Part shown: one piece after another, positions 1-7,901 of the stretch
How positions within the stretch are numbered: position 1 is the stretch's first letter
How the letters are laid out: the number at the start of each line of letters is the position of its first letter
Source of the DNA: Phycisphaerae bacterium
Lineage (GTDB): Bacteria > Planctomycetota > Phycisphaerae > Sedimentisphaerales > SG8-4
Direction: 5' to 3'
NCBI GenBank assembly: GCA_030603035.1
Contig: JAUVYQ010000074.1
Location: 1-12,893, forward strand
DNA: 12,893 nt
Position numbers and translations under genes: made by a program
Notes under the pieces: model-generated
Seen by the model: only the letters and a program-made list of their open reading frames with translations
Database searches by the model: none
What the model was told of the DNA's origin: nothing

Positions 1-101
1 AAGCGGTTGTAAACATCGGGGAAGCGAACCAGGCCTATACAGCCGAATATATCGAACAAAATTCCAACAATTATTAGTATGTACCCAATAATATCACTCA
101 T
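1..101 (-). CDS. mnhG: MnhG/MrpG-like antiporter subunit (partial, N-terminal 33 residues)
   Basis: Small membrane subunit of the Mrp/Mbh-type cation-translocating module. Only the first 33 codons are in the window; the gene continues past the left edge. The visible protein starts MSDIIGYILIIVGILF and continues with a hydrophobic helix followed by GLVRFPDVYNR. That RFPDxYxR motif is the hallmark of the MnhG/PhaG family, where it follows the first transmembrane helix. The ATG (99-101) overlaps the end of mnhF by 8 bases (ATGAGTGA), which indicates translational coupling. It is the last visible gene of the hydrogenase operon. The family is normally about 100-130 residues, so most of it lies outside. 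Confidence 0.92.
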   Translation of the reverse strand, partial: MSDIIGYILIIVGILFDIFGCIGLVRFPDVYNR

Positions 102-351
102 CAAAACTTCTGCCCTCCAAAAACTTTGCCAGCGCTATGGTTCCGATGAAGCTCAGCAGTGCCCAGGCAAGAGCGATGTTGAGATAAAAATCCTTTTTGG
201 TAACCAGTCCAAGAATAGCACAGAAACCCACTATGACTATGCCTAATATATCAATAGCCACGGTTCTGTCGGGAGCACTGGGGCCGCGACCTATGCGATA
301 CAGGCACAAGAAGCAACACACAAATAAGCCGATGTAAAATAACGTTATCAT
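94..351 (-). CDS. mnhF: MnhF/MrpF-like antiporter subunit
   Basis: An 85-residue, three-helix membrane protein of the MnhF/MrpF (MbhB-like) family, part of the ion-translocating module. The motif GRGPSAPDRTVAID (about residues 21-34) is the conserved family loop between helices 1 and 2, and the last helix LLSFIGTIALAKF is also typical. I chose the ATG at 351-349 over the in-frame GTG two codons upstream (357-355): AGAGGTGG lies just upstream of the ATG with good spacing, and the GTG would fall inside that ribosome binding site. It overlaps mnhG by 8 bases. A 134-base gap containing an inverted repeat separates it from mnhE upstream, which is unusually loose for this operon. Confidence 0.92.
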   Translation of the reverse strand: MITLFYIGLFVCCFLCLYRIGRGPSAPDRTVAIDILGIVIVGFCAILGLVTKKDFYLNIALAWALLSFIGTIALAKFLEGRSFDE

Positions 352-372
352 AGCCACCTCTTTTTATTTTTT

Positions 373-475
373 GCCACAAAGGCACCAGGACACTAAGGTT
401 TAGATATATTTGTTTTTTTAATTTCTAACTTTCTTTCAATTTTTAATTTTCTTTGTGCCTTCGTGCCTTCGTGGC
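373..475. repeat. Imperfect inverted-repeat element with 8-base periodic arms
   Basis: Two 25-base arms, 373-397 and 451-475, are inverted copies of each other with 20 of 25 positions matching. They flank a 53-base AT-rich spacer. Each arm is built of 8-base units: on the minus strand the right arm reads GCCACGAA, GGCACGAA, GGCACAAA, and the left arm is a more diverged version of the same pattern. The element fills most of the widest gap in the operon, between mnhE and mnhF. It could fold into a long hairpin in the mRNA. On the operon strand an A-rich tract follows it, not a U-run, so it is not an obvious terminator for the operon. It looks like a dispersed, non-coding MITE-like repeat, but that cannot be confirmed from a single copy. 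Confidence 0.7.
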
Positions 476-485
476 CAATTCTTTT

Positions 486-974
486 TTATTCGAAAATTTT
501 CTGCAAGAACCACTCAAACCTTCGAGCAATAAGCTTCGTTGCCTCCTCAATGTCGTCGGATTTTACATTTATCCAGTGGATATACAAAAAGCCATCATCT
601 GTTAAATCCACGGTTAGTGTACCCGGCGTGAGGGTGATGGAATTTGCCAGAGCGGTGATTCCGGATTCCGTTTTTAGATTTGTTTTTATTTTTACGATTC
701 CGGGTTTTATCGGCATCTTCGGGTGCAAGGCGCGATAGACAACATCCAAGTTTGCCTTCATCATATAATAGAAAAATACCGGTATATAAACCAAAGCCCA
801 AAATATTCTCACCGGCGAAATAAATATGAGATGCTCTTTAGGCAGTATTTCGTGGAACAAAAGTGCCACGATTACCGAGACTATCAAACCGGCGATTATC
901 ACCTGAGCATCGAGCTGCCAGGTTAGCAACATCCAGATAATAAACGCTAAAACAAAATAAATCAATCGTCTCAT
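486..974 (-). CDS. mnhE: MnhE/MrpE-like antiporter subunit
   Basis: A 162-residue protein of the MnhE/MrpE (MbhA-like) family, typical in length. Two N-terminal hydrophobic helices (about residues 4-40) and a third around 55-72 precede a soluble C-terminal domain that contains the family motif NSITLTPGTLTVD (residues 111-123). The subunit belongs to the Mrp/Mbh ion-translocating module and sits in the cytoplasmic membrane with its C-terminal domain probably on the cytoplasmic side. The ATG begins one base after the stop codon of the mnhD-like gene, consistent with coupled translation. The gene ends before the repeat-containing gap at 352-485. Confidence 0.94.
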   Translation of the reverse strand: MRRLIYFVLAFIIWMLLTWQLDAQVIIAGLIVSVIVALLFHEILPKEHLIFISPVRIFWALVYIPVFFYYMMKANLDVVYRALHPKMPIKPGIVKIKTNLKTESGITALANSITLTPGTLTVDLTDDGFLYIHWINVKSDDIEEATKLIARRFEWFLQKIFE

Positions 975-975
975 A

Positions 976-2502
976 TTATCGCACCTGCTCTGCCATTTTA
1001 ATTACATTAGCCGAATACGAAATGCCGCCCGTCAACACATCGACAGCAGGCTGGAGGATATTGGACCTCAAAGCCGGCACTAAAAGCAATCCCATCAGCA
1101 CGCACAAACAGGCCAGGAATACCATTGCAATGAGCATAGAGCCCCTGTTTTCTTTTGTTTCTTTTAGATTTTCCGGCAGCTCGCCAAGAAAAACATATCT
1201 TTGAACCTTCAAATACATAATTAAGGTGCACAAACTGACAAAAACAATTATTGCTGCGACCCAGTAGAAATGAGCTTGAACTGCTGCGATTACGAGAATC
1301 AGCTTGCTCCAGAACCCACTAAACGGCGGGATACCGACGATTGAGGCCGACGCTACGGTGCAAGTTGCGCGTGTGAAGGGTAATTTTTCTGCGAGCCCGC
1401 CCATCTGTTTTAGCTGTCTTGTGCCGGTTGACATCTGGACTGAGCCGCTGGTTAAGAACAATAAGGACTTATAAACAGCGTGGTTGACGAGATGGAAGAG
1501 ACCGCCAAGAATAGCCAGCGAGGCCCAGGCCAAATTGCCGTCTCTGGCAATGATAAGTCCCCCAAGGCCGAGGCCGAGGACTACATAGCCTATCTGGCTG
1601 ATGCTCGAATAAGCCAAGAGGCGCTTGAAATCCCCCTGTCCTATTGCCAGAAATGCGCCGGCAACCATACTCAAAAGGCCGAGTACGACCAAGAGCCAGC
1701 CCATTGAGACTGAAATACCGAAAACATTGAAAACCACGCGGGCAAGGGCATAGATGCCAAGGGTTTTTATGAGGATGCCGGAGAGCATAGCAGAAATCGG
1801 AGCAGGGGCCGACGGATGTGCGTCTGGCAGCCAGGCGTGGAACGGCACGAGGGCGGCTTTCAGGCCGAACCCGACAACAAACAAAGCCATAGCAAAGGAA
1901 AGGCCGGCGTTTAGACCCGAGCCTTGGATTGCTTTTGAGATGTAGGCCATATTAAGCGAGCCGGTGTTGCCGTAGACAAGAGCAACTGCAAAAAGGATAA
2001 ATATAGAACCAATACTGCCCAGAACCATATACTTAAAGGATGCCTCGAGTTCCTCGTGCTCACAGCCAAAGCCGACAAGCGCGTAAGAGGCGATTGAAGC
2101 AATTTCGAGGAACACAAACAGATTGAAGATGTCCCCGGAGAGTACGACACCGTTCATACCTGCGACCATAAGCAGAAACAGACACAAGTATTTTGCCTTG
2201 GCGGTGTATTGCTCCATATACCTGGCACTAAAGAGCATCGCAGCGGTGCTGACAACGCTAATAGCCAAAAGTAAAAGAGAGCTTAAGCCGTCAAGGACAA
2301 GATTAATTCCGAGCGGGATGGACCACTTGCCCACTTCGTAGACACGGGATTGGCCGATAGAAGCAACAGCCATTACAAGCAGTGAAATGGTTGCCAAATT
2401 GGCCAGGACTGTTGCAACGGCCTTGCCTTTTCTGCCAAAAATCGGCAGCAAAAATGCCATCACCAGAGGAACAGCAATGAAAACAGGCAACGGTATGCTC
2501 AT
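976..2502 (-). CDS. mnhD: MnhD/MbhH-like proton/cation antiporter subunit (NuoN/NuoM family)
   Basis: A 508-residue multi-helix membrane protein (about 14 segments) of the proton_antipo_M family, corresponding to MrpD or MbhH. Residues expected for ion translocation are visible: Glu133 in FVFLEIASIASYALV, Lys215 in GLKAALVPFHAWLPDAHP, Lys246 in ILIKTLGIYAL, His337 and Lys345 in LFHLVNHAVYKSLLFL, and Lys400 in IPPFSGFWSK. It is the second of two large antiporter-like subunits in the operon; the other is at 3923-5800. It overlaps the MnhC-like gene by ATGA. The homology to NuoM/NuoN means it could be named after complex I, but the MnhBCEFG neighbours favour the Mrp/Mbh name. Confidence 0.94.
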   Translation of the reverse strand: MSIPLPVFIAVPLVMAFLLPIFGRKGKAVATVLANLATISLLVMAVASIGQSRVYEVGKWSIPLGINLVLDGLSSLLLLAISVVSTAAMLFSARYMEQYTAKAKYLCLFLLMVAGMNGVVLSGDIFNLFVFLEIASIASYALVGFGCEHEELEASFKYMVLGSIGSIFILFAVALVYGNTGSLNMAYISKAIQGSGLNAGLSFAMALFVVGFGLKAALVPFHAWLPDAHPSAPAPISAMLSGILIKTLGIYALARVVFNVFGISVSMGWLLVVLGLLSMVAGAFLAIGQGDFKRLLAYSSISQIGYVVLGLGLGGLIIARDGNLAWASLAILGGLFHLVNHAVYKSLLFLTSGSVQMSTGTRQLKQMGGLAEKLPFTRATCTVASASIVGIPPFSGFWSKLILVIAAVQAHFYWVAAIIVFVSLCTLIMYLKVQRYVFLGELPENLKETKENRGSMLIAMVFLACLCVLMGLLLVPALRSNILQPAVDVLTGGISYSANVIKMAEQVR

Positions 2503-2867
2503 CCTTTTAGTCTCCTTATCTGAGTAATATCAAAGGTGCCGTATTTTTCGTAAGTTCTAATGCATATTGAAATCATAAGCGCTAATGAACCCAGACTAAT
2601 AACAATTGCAGTAAGCACAAGGGCCTGGGGCAGCGGGTCAACAGAGCTACTTACGAACAAATCAGTAACCTGGCCACCGGCGCCGGCTACGTCCTCCTTG
2701 CCAACAATCGGTGCTATGCCGCCGAGACGGTAGCCGAGCATAATCAGGAAAAGGTTGACGGCATATTCCATAACCATAATGCCGATAACAATCTTGACCA
2801 TATTCTTTTTGACGACCGCACAATACAGCCCGATGACAAACAATAAAAAGCATAACGCATAAGGCAT
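2499..2867 (-). CDS. mnhC: MnhC/MbhG-like subunit (NuoK family)
   Basis: A 122-residue, three-helix protein of the NuoK/MnhC/MbhG family. Glu34 in the second helix (VMEYAVNLFLI) sits where NuoK has its essential membrane glutamate. The motif DPLPQALVLTAIVIS (residues 77-91) is the conserved family signature before the third helix. It is part of the ion-conducting path of the antiporter module. The ATG has GAAGGAG about 8 bases upstream, which lies within the end of the mnhB-like gene. The stop overlaps the start of the mnhD-like gene by ATGA. Confidence 0.94.
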   Translation of the reverse strand: MPYALCFLLFVIGLYCAVVKKNMVKIVIGIMVMEYAVNLFLIMLGYRLGGIAPIVGKEDVAGAGGQVTDLFVSSSVDPLPQALVLTAIVISLGSLALMISICIRTYEKYGTFDITQIRRLKG

Positions 2868-2872
2868 TGATT

Positions 2873-3349
2873 TTACTCCTTCTCGTTAGAGTCCTCAGTT
2901 GACGTATCAGGTCTGAACATCGAAAGAACAAGAACGACCAGAAATAGTGAGGCACCGACCTTCAGGCCAATAGCGATATTCGACAGCGGGATGGTGCCAG
3001 CACTTACGAGATTGAATTCGTAATCCGTACCCACCAGGTATTTTTGATGGATAAAATTCCAGAAGAAGCCGGCTGCGCCGTAAAGCAGCCCACACAGGGC
3101 TACGGCAGCAAAGAGCAAGGCACCAACACAATCAAGTTTCGAGGCAATGGGTAGAGAGAGATTTTCTTCTGCAAATTCTCTGCCGAAAGCCAGCATAAGC
3201 AGCACGTAGCAGGAAGCTAAAATCACGCCGCCGGAAAAGCCGCCGCCCGGAGTAAGATGCCCGAAAAGAATGATATAAATGCCGAACAAAAAAATGAGCA
3301 CCTTGACCCAACTGCTGATGGTCTTTACTATTATTGTCATACCCTTCAT
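2873..3349 (-). CDS. mnhB: MnhB/MbhF-like subunit
   Basis: A 158-residue, four-helix membrane protein of the MnhB family (MbhF in archaeal Mbh). The signature FGHLTPGGGFSGGVILA (about residues 29-45) follows the first helix and marks the family; later helices fall around 76-98 and 127-147. A GGAGG lies about 10 bases before the first ATG (3349-3347); a second in-frame ATG at codon 4 is possible but lacks a well-spaced site. The start overlaps the previous stop by one base (TAATG). It belongs to the antiporter module of the hydrogenase. Confidence 0.93.
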   Translation of the reverse strand: MKGMTIIVKTISSWVKVLIFLFGIYIILFGHLTPGGGFSGGVILASCYVLLMLAFGREFAEENLSLPIASKLDCVGALLFAAVALCGLLYGAAGFFWNFIHQKYLVGTDYEFNLVSAGTIPLSNIAIGLKVGASLFLVVLVLSMFRPDTSTEDSNEKE

Positions 3350-3915
3350 TAGTCCGCGTCCTCCAACAGCTTTTTGGGCTTTTTTCTCAGTATAACAATT
3401 GCGCCTATAATCGCAGTAAACAGTACGGTTGCTTCGCCGAGTGTATCGTAGGCACGGAAATCGAGAATGACCGAGGCTACAAGATTTGCCGCTCCCGTCT
3501 CCTGCAAGCCATTTTCAATGTAGTATTGCGCGGCAGGTTCCGGTATTTGGGGAGCTTCAGCAGCGGCAGTAAAAGCAGCGGTACCAAAATCAGGCAAAGT
3601 CTCAAGAATTTTTATGCCGGCCAGGAAAATTACGAAGATAATTACCACAGAAACAACTACACCGAAAAATTCTCTGGGGCCACTGATAAAAGTCCGCTCG
3701 CGAGAAATGCAGGCACGAATCAGAATAATCAAAGCCAAAACTTCCACGACAATCTGAGTTATTGCAATGTCCGGCGCTCGCAGAAACAGAAACATTATAG
3801 AAGCGCCGAAGCCGATTGCACCAACGCAAATCACCGCACTTAACAGATATTTAGTCTCCACCGCAATAATCGCAGCAATTATCATAAACAGCAATAAAAT
3901 GTAGAATATAGCCAT
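3349..3915 (-). CDS. Fused MbhD/MbhE-like subunit (MrpA C-terminal equivalent, DUF4040 type)
   Basis: A 188-residue membrane protein that joins two parts which are separate in archaeal Mbh. The N-terminal half (about 1-70), with FLFLRAPDIAITQIVVEVLA, is the MbhD/DUF4040 region. The C-terminal half (about 138-178), with TGAANLVASVILDFRAYD and then TLGE, is the MbhE region. In Mrp antiporters the same sequence forms the C-terminal end of MrpA; here it is a separate gene directly after the NuoL-like gene. A poorly conserved Ala/Pro-rich linker occupies about 105-135. Asp49, Glu58 and Glu161 are charged residues in or near membrane segments and fit an ion path. GAGGT precedes the ATG and overlaps the upstream TGA stop. 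Confidence 0.88.
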   Translation of the reverse strand: MAIFYILLLFMIIAAIIAVETKYLLSAVICVGAIGFGASIMFLFLRAPDIAITQIVVEVLALIILIRACISRERTFISGPREFFGVVVSVVIIFVIFLAGIKILETLPDFGTAAFTAAAEAPQIPEPAAQYYIENGLQETGAANLVASVILDFRAYDTLGEATVLFTAIIGAIVILRKKPKKLLEDAD

Positions 3916-3922
3916 ATCTACC

Positions 3923-5800
3923 TCACCAAATCCTGCAGACTATAATTAGAATTACCAATAACCCCAAAATTACCCAGGTCAAATACATCGGCAGAATCCC
4001 GGAATGGAGCCATCGCAGGAAATCTGTCAAGGCCAGGCCGCACTTTCCGCTTTGATTATATGTGTCGAAATGGCCTTTTTCCTGGCCTGTATAAAGCTGC
4101 TTTAAACCACCCATAGACGAAACCGTTTTGTAGAAATACGTTCCAGGTATTGTCATTTGTTCATTAGTCTGTACCTCGCCGCAAGTCCAGGTGGGCACAA
4201 TTCTGACCTTCTTCGCCAACAAGCCGACAAGTAAAACAAGCAGGCCAAGAATAATGCCAAGTATTATCAGGACCGTGGCGACAAAAGAAGACCAAGTGCC
4301 GACGAAAATCTCAGCACCGGTTTCCACATTCAAGGCCTCCAAGGCAGGATAAATGAAAAACTTGAGCGGTACCAGATAAAAGACGCCGAAAAACACACAC
4401 AGAAAAGCAAGTACGACCATTGGAACCACCATAGGCAGCGAAACTTCTCTTGCCTCTTTAAGTTCAGAAGGCAAACGTGAAAGAAACACTGAGTGTATAA
4501 TCTTTACCGAATATGCTAATGTAAGCGCACTTCCGAAGATAGCGGCAATCAGCCAGATAGGCCACAACCCGGCCCCCGCCGCTGTACCGTCAGCCCCCAT
4601 TTTGATTACGCCTTGATATACCATCCATTTGGAAACAAAGCCATTGAATGGCGGGATGCCGGAAACACTCAGAGCGGCAATGAGAAAAGTGGCAAAGGTT
4701 AGTGGCATTTTTTTGCCCAGGCCGCCGAGTTTATCCAGTTCAGCCGTGCCGGCTGCCTGTTCAACCGCCCCTGCCCCAAGAAATAAGCAACATTTATAGA
4801 TTGCGTTGTTCAACATATGAAATACTGCGCCAGCAATACCTACTGGCGTCATCGTCGCTATGCCTAATACCATATAACCAACCTGACTAATTGCGGAGTA
4901 GGCTAACAGCTTTTTCAGATTGTGCTGCACTATTGCCACCATCGCAGCAATAATAATCGTAGCCGCACCGATAATCGCCAGGACAATAGCTAAAGCGCCC
5001 AAATCGGGCTTGAATATCCCACGGGCAACTATTACAAGCAAATAAATTCCCAAAAGCTTGTCGAGCGCAGCAGGCAGAAGCGCCATTACAGAAACCGGGG
5101 CATATTCACCGCTGGTGGGCAGCCAGGTATGCAAAGGCATTGCGCCCGCCTTGGTAACAGCAGCGGTCAAAAGCAGCAAGAAGGCGATAATTGAGACTGC
5201 AGAAGTAGTTTCCAGGCTAATATCCGAGATGACAAATGTCCCTGAACATACCCATACCATTGCAATGCCGAGCAGGAAAGCAGCATCGGAGGCCCCTATC
5301 ATTGCGAAACTTTTCGTCGCTGCGAAATTGGAGTTTTTGCCGCCTGTTGTTATCAGAAGATACAACGAAGCGGTAACAATTTCCCAGAATATCAATAAAA
5401 GCAGTAAATGATTGGAAAGCAATACTCCTGCTGAGCCGCCTATCGTAAGCAGGATGGAACCATAATAAATATTTGTGGCTCGTGCTTCGGAGCCCGTGTC
5501 TCGTGATTTTAGTGAATATAAAGTTATTAACAGGCCGAAGCCCATAGCAAACATCAATATAAACGCCCCCAGCGGCCCAACACTCAGCAATAAGTCTAAT
5601 TTCAAGTTGCCTATCTCAAAAATAGGCCACGCGCAATCAGGTGAGCCGAATCTGAATATCTGGATCGACCTTATAAAGACATAAGCCGAAATAATCAGCG
5701 TGAAGCCCTTAAAGAAATACCGCATTTTGTTCGGCAAAAACAGCAGAACAAAACCTGCAATCAGCGGTAAGAAAACCGTGATGGACAAAATGTTATCCAA
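3923..5800 (-). CDS. Large NuoL/HyfB/MrpA-like antiporter subunit with C-terminal extension
   Basis: A 625-residue polytopic membrane protein of the NuoL/HycC/HyfB family. Ion-path residues include Glu140 in LLIFWEIVTASLYL, Lys217 in VTKAGAMPLHTWLP, Lys248 in DKLLGIYLL, His328 and Lys336 in FHMLNNAIYKCCLF, and Lys391 in IPPFNGFVSKW. The C-terminal part (about 540-625) contains PTWTCGE, then a soluble stretch and a last helix, LHSGILPMYLTWVILGLL; this resembles the tail of HyfB-type subunits and may do the job of the small MbhI subunit. The start is a TTG (5800-5798) with GGAGG about 10 bases upstream and no nearby in-frame ATG. It is shorter than full MrpA because the MbhD/E part is encoded by the next gene. 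Confidence 0.9.
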   Translation of the reverse strand: MDNILSITVFLPLIAGFVLLFLPNKMRYFFKGFTLIISAYVFIRSIQIFRFGSPDCAWPIFEIGNLKLDLLLSVGPLGAFILMFAMGFGLLITLYSLKSRDTGSEARATNIYYGSILLTIGGSAGVLLSNHLLLLLIFWEIVTASLYLLITTGGKNSNFAATKSFAMIGASDAAFLLGIAMVWVCSGTFVISDISLETTSAVSIIAFLLLLTAAVTKAGAMPLHTWLPTSGEYAPVSVMALLPAALDKLLGIYLLVIVARGIFKPDLGALAIVLAIIGAATIIIAAMVAIVQHNLKKLLAYSAISQVGYMVLGIATMTPVGIAGAVFHMLNNAIYKCCLFLGAGAVEQAAGTAELDKLGGLGKKMPLTFATFLIAALSVSGIPPFNGFVSKWMVYQGVIKMGADGTAAGAGLWPIWLIAAIFGSALTLAYSVKIIHSVFLSRLPSELKEAREVSLPMVVPMVVLAFLCVFFGVFYLVPLKFFIYPALEALNVETGAEIFVGTWSSFVATVLIILGIILGLLVLLVGLLAKKVRIVPTWTCGEVQTNEQMTIPGTYFYKTVSSMGGLKQLYTGQEKGHFDTYNQSGKCGLALTDFLRWLHSGILPMYLTWVILGLLVILIIVCRIW

Positions 5801-5819
5801 TTTTATAAATCCTCCGTCT

Positions 5820-7010
5820 TTAGAGCATCTCTTTTTTAATTCGTGCCGTTTTCTCGCGGCTCAATTGCAGCAGTGTATCGTAGTCGTGTATAACTTTATT
5901 GTTACTATCAACAACAGCCAATCTCTCGGTGCAACTATAGCAGGGGTCGACCGCTGCGAGCGTAATTGTAACATCGGCAATGTGTCCACCAATGCACGAG
6001 GCCTTGAACGAAGGCACATTGACATAACTCGGCGCTCTGACCTTGTGTCGGACCGGCCTGTTGCCGCCATCACTGCGGACATAGTGGAATGTTTCGCCTC
6101 TCGGCGCCTCAACGTGTCCGACCGCTTCGCCCGGCGGGATTTGCTTAACTTCTGTAGTTACGGGGCCGTCTGGAAGTTTTTTCAGGGCCTGCCTGACTAT
6201 TTTGATTGATTCAAAGGTCTCCAGCAGACGGACAACCGCCTTTGCAAAAACGTCACCTTCAGGCTGGCTAATAACATCCCAATCCAAATCGCCATAGGCC
6301 GCATACGGGTCGTCGCGTCTTACATCAATAGCAACACCGCTGCCTCTCGCTGTCGGGCCTGTTACCGCGTATTTTATAGCGTCTTCTTTGCTCAATATGC
6401 CTACGCCTTTGAGCCGGGCGTGCAGAACAGGGTCGTCGAGCACCGCCTTGGTGAGCATTTCCGTTTTCTTTTCAATTTTGTCGAGTTCCTTTAGTATCTT
6501 AGGGACAAGCTCATTGGGAATGTCTTCTCTGCAGCCGCCGACTTTTACATTCCCGTAGTTGTTCCTGTTGCCGGTGATTTCTTCGAGCAAGTCAAGCACC
6601 GGCTCGCGGTATTTCCAGGCCCACATAAAGACGGTGTCATAGCCGATGAAGTGCCCCGCCAGGCCTACCCACAATAGATGGCTGTGGATGCGCTCAAGCT
6701 CGTTTATAATTGTACGCACATACAGGGCACGCTCGGGCGGCTTTATACCGGCAAGCTCTTCCACCGCCTGCACATAAGCCAATGGATGCGTGGCTGAGCA
6801 AATACCGCATATTCGCGAAACCAAAAACGGTATCTGGTCAAATTGCAGCGATTCACTGATTTTTTCTACGCCGCGATGGTTATAAGATAATCGCACGTCG
6901 ATATCCGTTACGATCTCTCCATCGACGGTAAGCTGGAAAAATTCCATCTCTTCCTGCAGCGGATGAAACGGGCCGACCGCAAGAACAGGTTTTTTGACGG
7001 TTTTTTTCAT
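5820..7010 (-). CDS. Group 4 [NiFe] hydrogenase large subunit (NuoD/MbhL/EchE-like)
   Basis: A 396-residue catalytic subunit on the cytoplasmic arm. Both nickel-binding motifs are intact: RICGIC with Cys68 and Cys71, and DPCYSC with Cys357 and Cys360, followed by TERL. These four cysteines separate a true [NiFe] hydrogenase from NuoD of complex I and from relatives such as the Mbx-type sulfane reductase, which have lost part of this set. The reaction is reversible H+ reduction to H2. N-terminal GPFHPLQEEMEFF and HRGVEK are typical of the family. About 33 residues follow the last motif; whether they are cleaved at maturation cannot be read from the sequence, and no maturation (hyp) genes are in the window. 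The ATG overlaps the NuoC-like stop by ATGA. Confidence 0.95.
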   Translation of the reverse strand: MKKTVKKPVLAVGPFHPLQEEMEFFQLTVDGEIVTDIDVRLSYNHRGVEKISESLQFDQIPFLVSRICGICSATHPLAYVQAVEELAGIKPPERALYVRTIINELERIHSHLLWVGLAGHFIGYDTVFMWAWKYREPVLDLLEEITGNRNNYGNVKVGGCREDIPNELVPKILKELDKIEKKTEMLTKAVLDDPVLHARLKGVGILSKEDAIKYAVTGPTARGSGVAIDVRRDDPYAAYGDLDWDVISQPEGDVFAKAVVRLLETFESIKIVRQALKKLPDGPVTTEVKQIPPGEAVGHVEAPRGETFHYVRSDGGNRPVRHKVRAPSYVNVPSFKASCIGGHIADVTITLAAVDPCYSCTERLAVVDSNNKVIHDYDTLLQLSREKTARIKKEML

Positions 7011-7447
7011 TTCTTCACTTCTTTTCTCATCGGATAAACACCCTCGGGCCAGTCATCGGCCAAAATCAATCGCCTCAGATTGGGATGATTCTTAAAATCG
7101 ATTCCTAATATGTCGTGTATCTCTCTTTCTATCCACTCCGCAGCAGGCAAAAATGGTGCGATGGATTCAATGACGGGATTTTCGCGATCGTGGATTTTGG
7201 TTTTTAAGGTAATTATAGAGCCGGTCTGGTCATACGCATAATGGTAGAGAACTTCGAAGCAGTCGTCGGAATCAATGCCCGTAGCAATCACAAATCTTAA
7301 AGGCACTTCTTCAAACAGGAACTTATTGATTTCGTAGCTGTTTTCGGCCTCGCAGGTAAGCCATATCCTATTGTCCGCCGACTGCTCGATTGCTGTGAGC
7401 TTGTCCTTTACTTCCTGCAGTCTGTTATTTAGTTCTTCCTGGTTCAT
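7007..7447 (-). CDS. NuoC/MbhK-like hydrogenase subunit (30-kDa complex I subunit family)
   Basis: A 146-residue soluble subunit of the NuoC/NADH dehydrogenase 30-kDa family, which bridges the small and large subunits in group 4 hydrogenases. The family motif is clear: EWIEREIHDILGIDF (about 104-118) followed by HPNLRRLILADDWPEG and YPMRK (121-142). The N-terminal 30 residues are probably a helical, poorly conserved lead. GAAGGA sits close upstream of the ATG, in the 13-base gap after the NuoB-like gene. The stop overlaps the NuoD-like start. Confidence 0.93.
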   Translation of the reverse strand: MNQEELNNRLQEVKDKLTAIEQSADNRIWLTCEAENSYEINKFLFEEVPLRFVIATGIDSDDCFEVLYHYAYDQTGSIITLKTKIHDRENPVIESIAPFLPAAEWIEREIHDILGIDFKNHPNLRRLILADDWPEGVYPMRKEVKK

Positions 7448-7460
7448 AATTCCTTCTTGC

Positions 7461-7892
7461 TTATAAAATGGATAATGCCTTTACTATGCCGGATATCATC
7501 GCTTCGGGCTTCGGCGGACAGCCCGGCACATACGCAATAATTGCATTGGGGTCTACTTCCCTGATTATTTTATCCACCGGCCCTACCACATGATAACCGG
7601 TGGTGAATATTCCTTTGTCACAAGCACAGGCGCCAATTGCAAAGACAATACAGGGCTTGGAGGTTTGCCGATACACTTCCTGCAGTCGCGGCGCCGCCTG
7701 GCGGGTCACAACGCCGGTTACCAGCAAGGCATCAGCGTGTCGGGGCGAGCCAACCAATTTGATACCAAACCTCTCAACGTCAAACTTCGGCGTCAGCAAA
7801 TTAACAATTTCGATATCGCAATTGTTGCACGCGCCGGTATTAACGTGAAATACCCACGGGGATTTTTTCAATGACCATATTTTCCAGCTCAT
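7461..7892 (-). CDS. Hydrogenase small subunit (NuoB/MbhJ-like, proximal [4Fe-4S])
   Basis: A 143-residue subunit that carries the [4Fe-4S] cluster next to the [NiFe] site. The ligand set is visible as Cys22 and Cys25 (NTGACNNCDIE), Cys89 (GACACDKG) and Cys125 (YVPGCPPKPE); this CxxC/GxC/PGCPP pattern is that of NuoB/EchC/MbhJ proteins. Two further cysteines (81 and 91) are not part of the usual set. It is short, as group 4 small subunits are, with no Tat signal, so the protein faces the cytoplasm. AAGGTGG overlaps the stop of the NuoH-like gene and precedes the ATG by four bases. Confidence 0.95.
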   Translation of the reverse strand: MSWKIWSLKKSPWVFHVNTGACNNCDIEIVNLLTPKFDVERFGIKLVGSPRHADALLVTGVVTRQAAPRLQEVYRQTSKPCIVFAIGACACDKGIFTTGYHVVGPVDKIIREVDPNAIIAYVPGCPPKPEAMISGIVKALSIL

Positions 7893-7901
7893 AAATCCAC
7901 C

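Noticed and set aside
373..475. Rho-independent terminator between mnhE and mnhF
   Set aside because: The hairpin arms are long and imperfect with a 53-base loop, and on the operon strand they are followed by A-rich sequence instead of a U-run. mnhF and mnhG downstream clearly belong to the same complex.
3334..3843. A 169-codon open frame on the plus strand opposite the MbhD/E-like gene
   Set aside because: It lies antisense to a clearly conserved membrane protein, is rich in Asn, Tyr and Arg without any motif, and is explained as a shadow of the opposite strand's codon pattern. The same holds for the plus-strand frames at 5700-6209 and 5058-5411.
1..5800. Stand-alone Mrp Na+/H+ antiporter operon
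   Set aside because: The Mnh-like genes follow the hydrogenase genes with short gaps and overlaps, and the MrpA equivalent is split as in Mbh-type complexes. A separate antiporter remains possible only if biochemical data show it.
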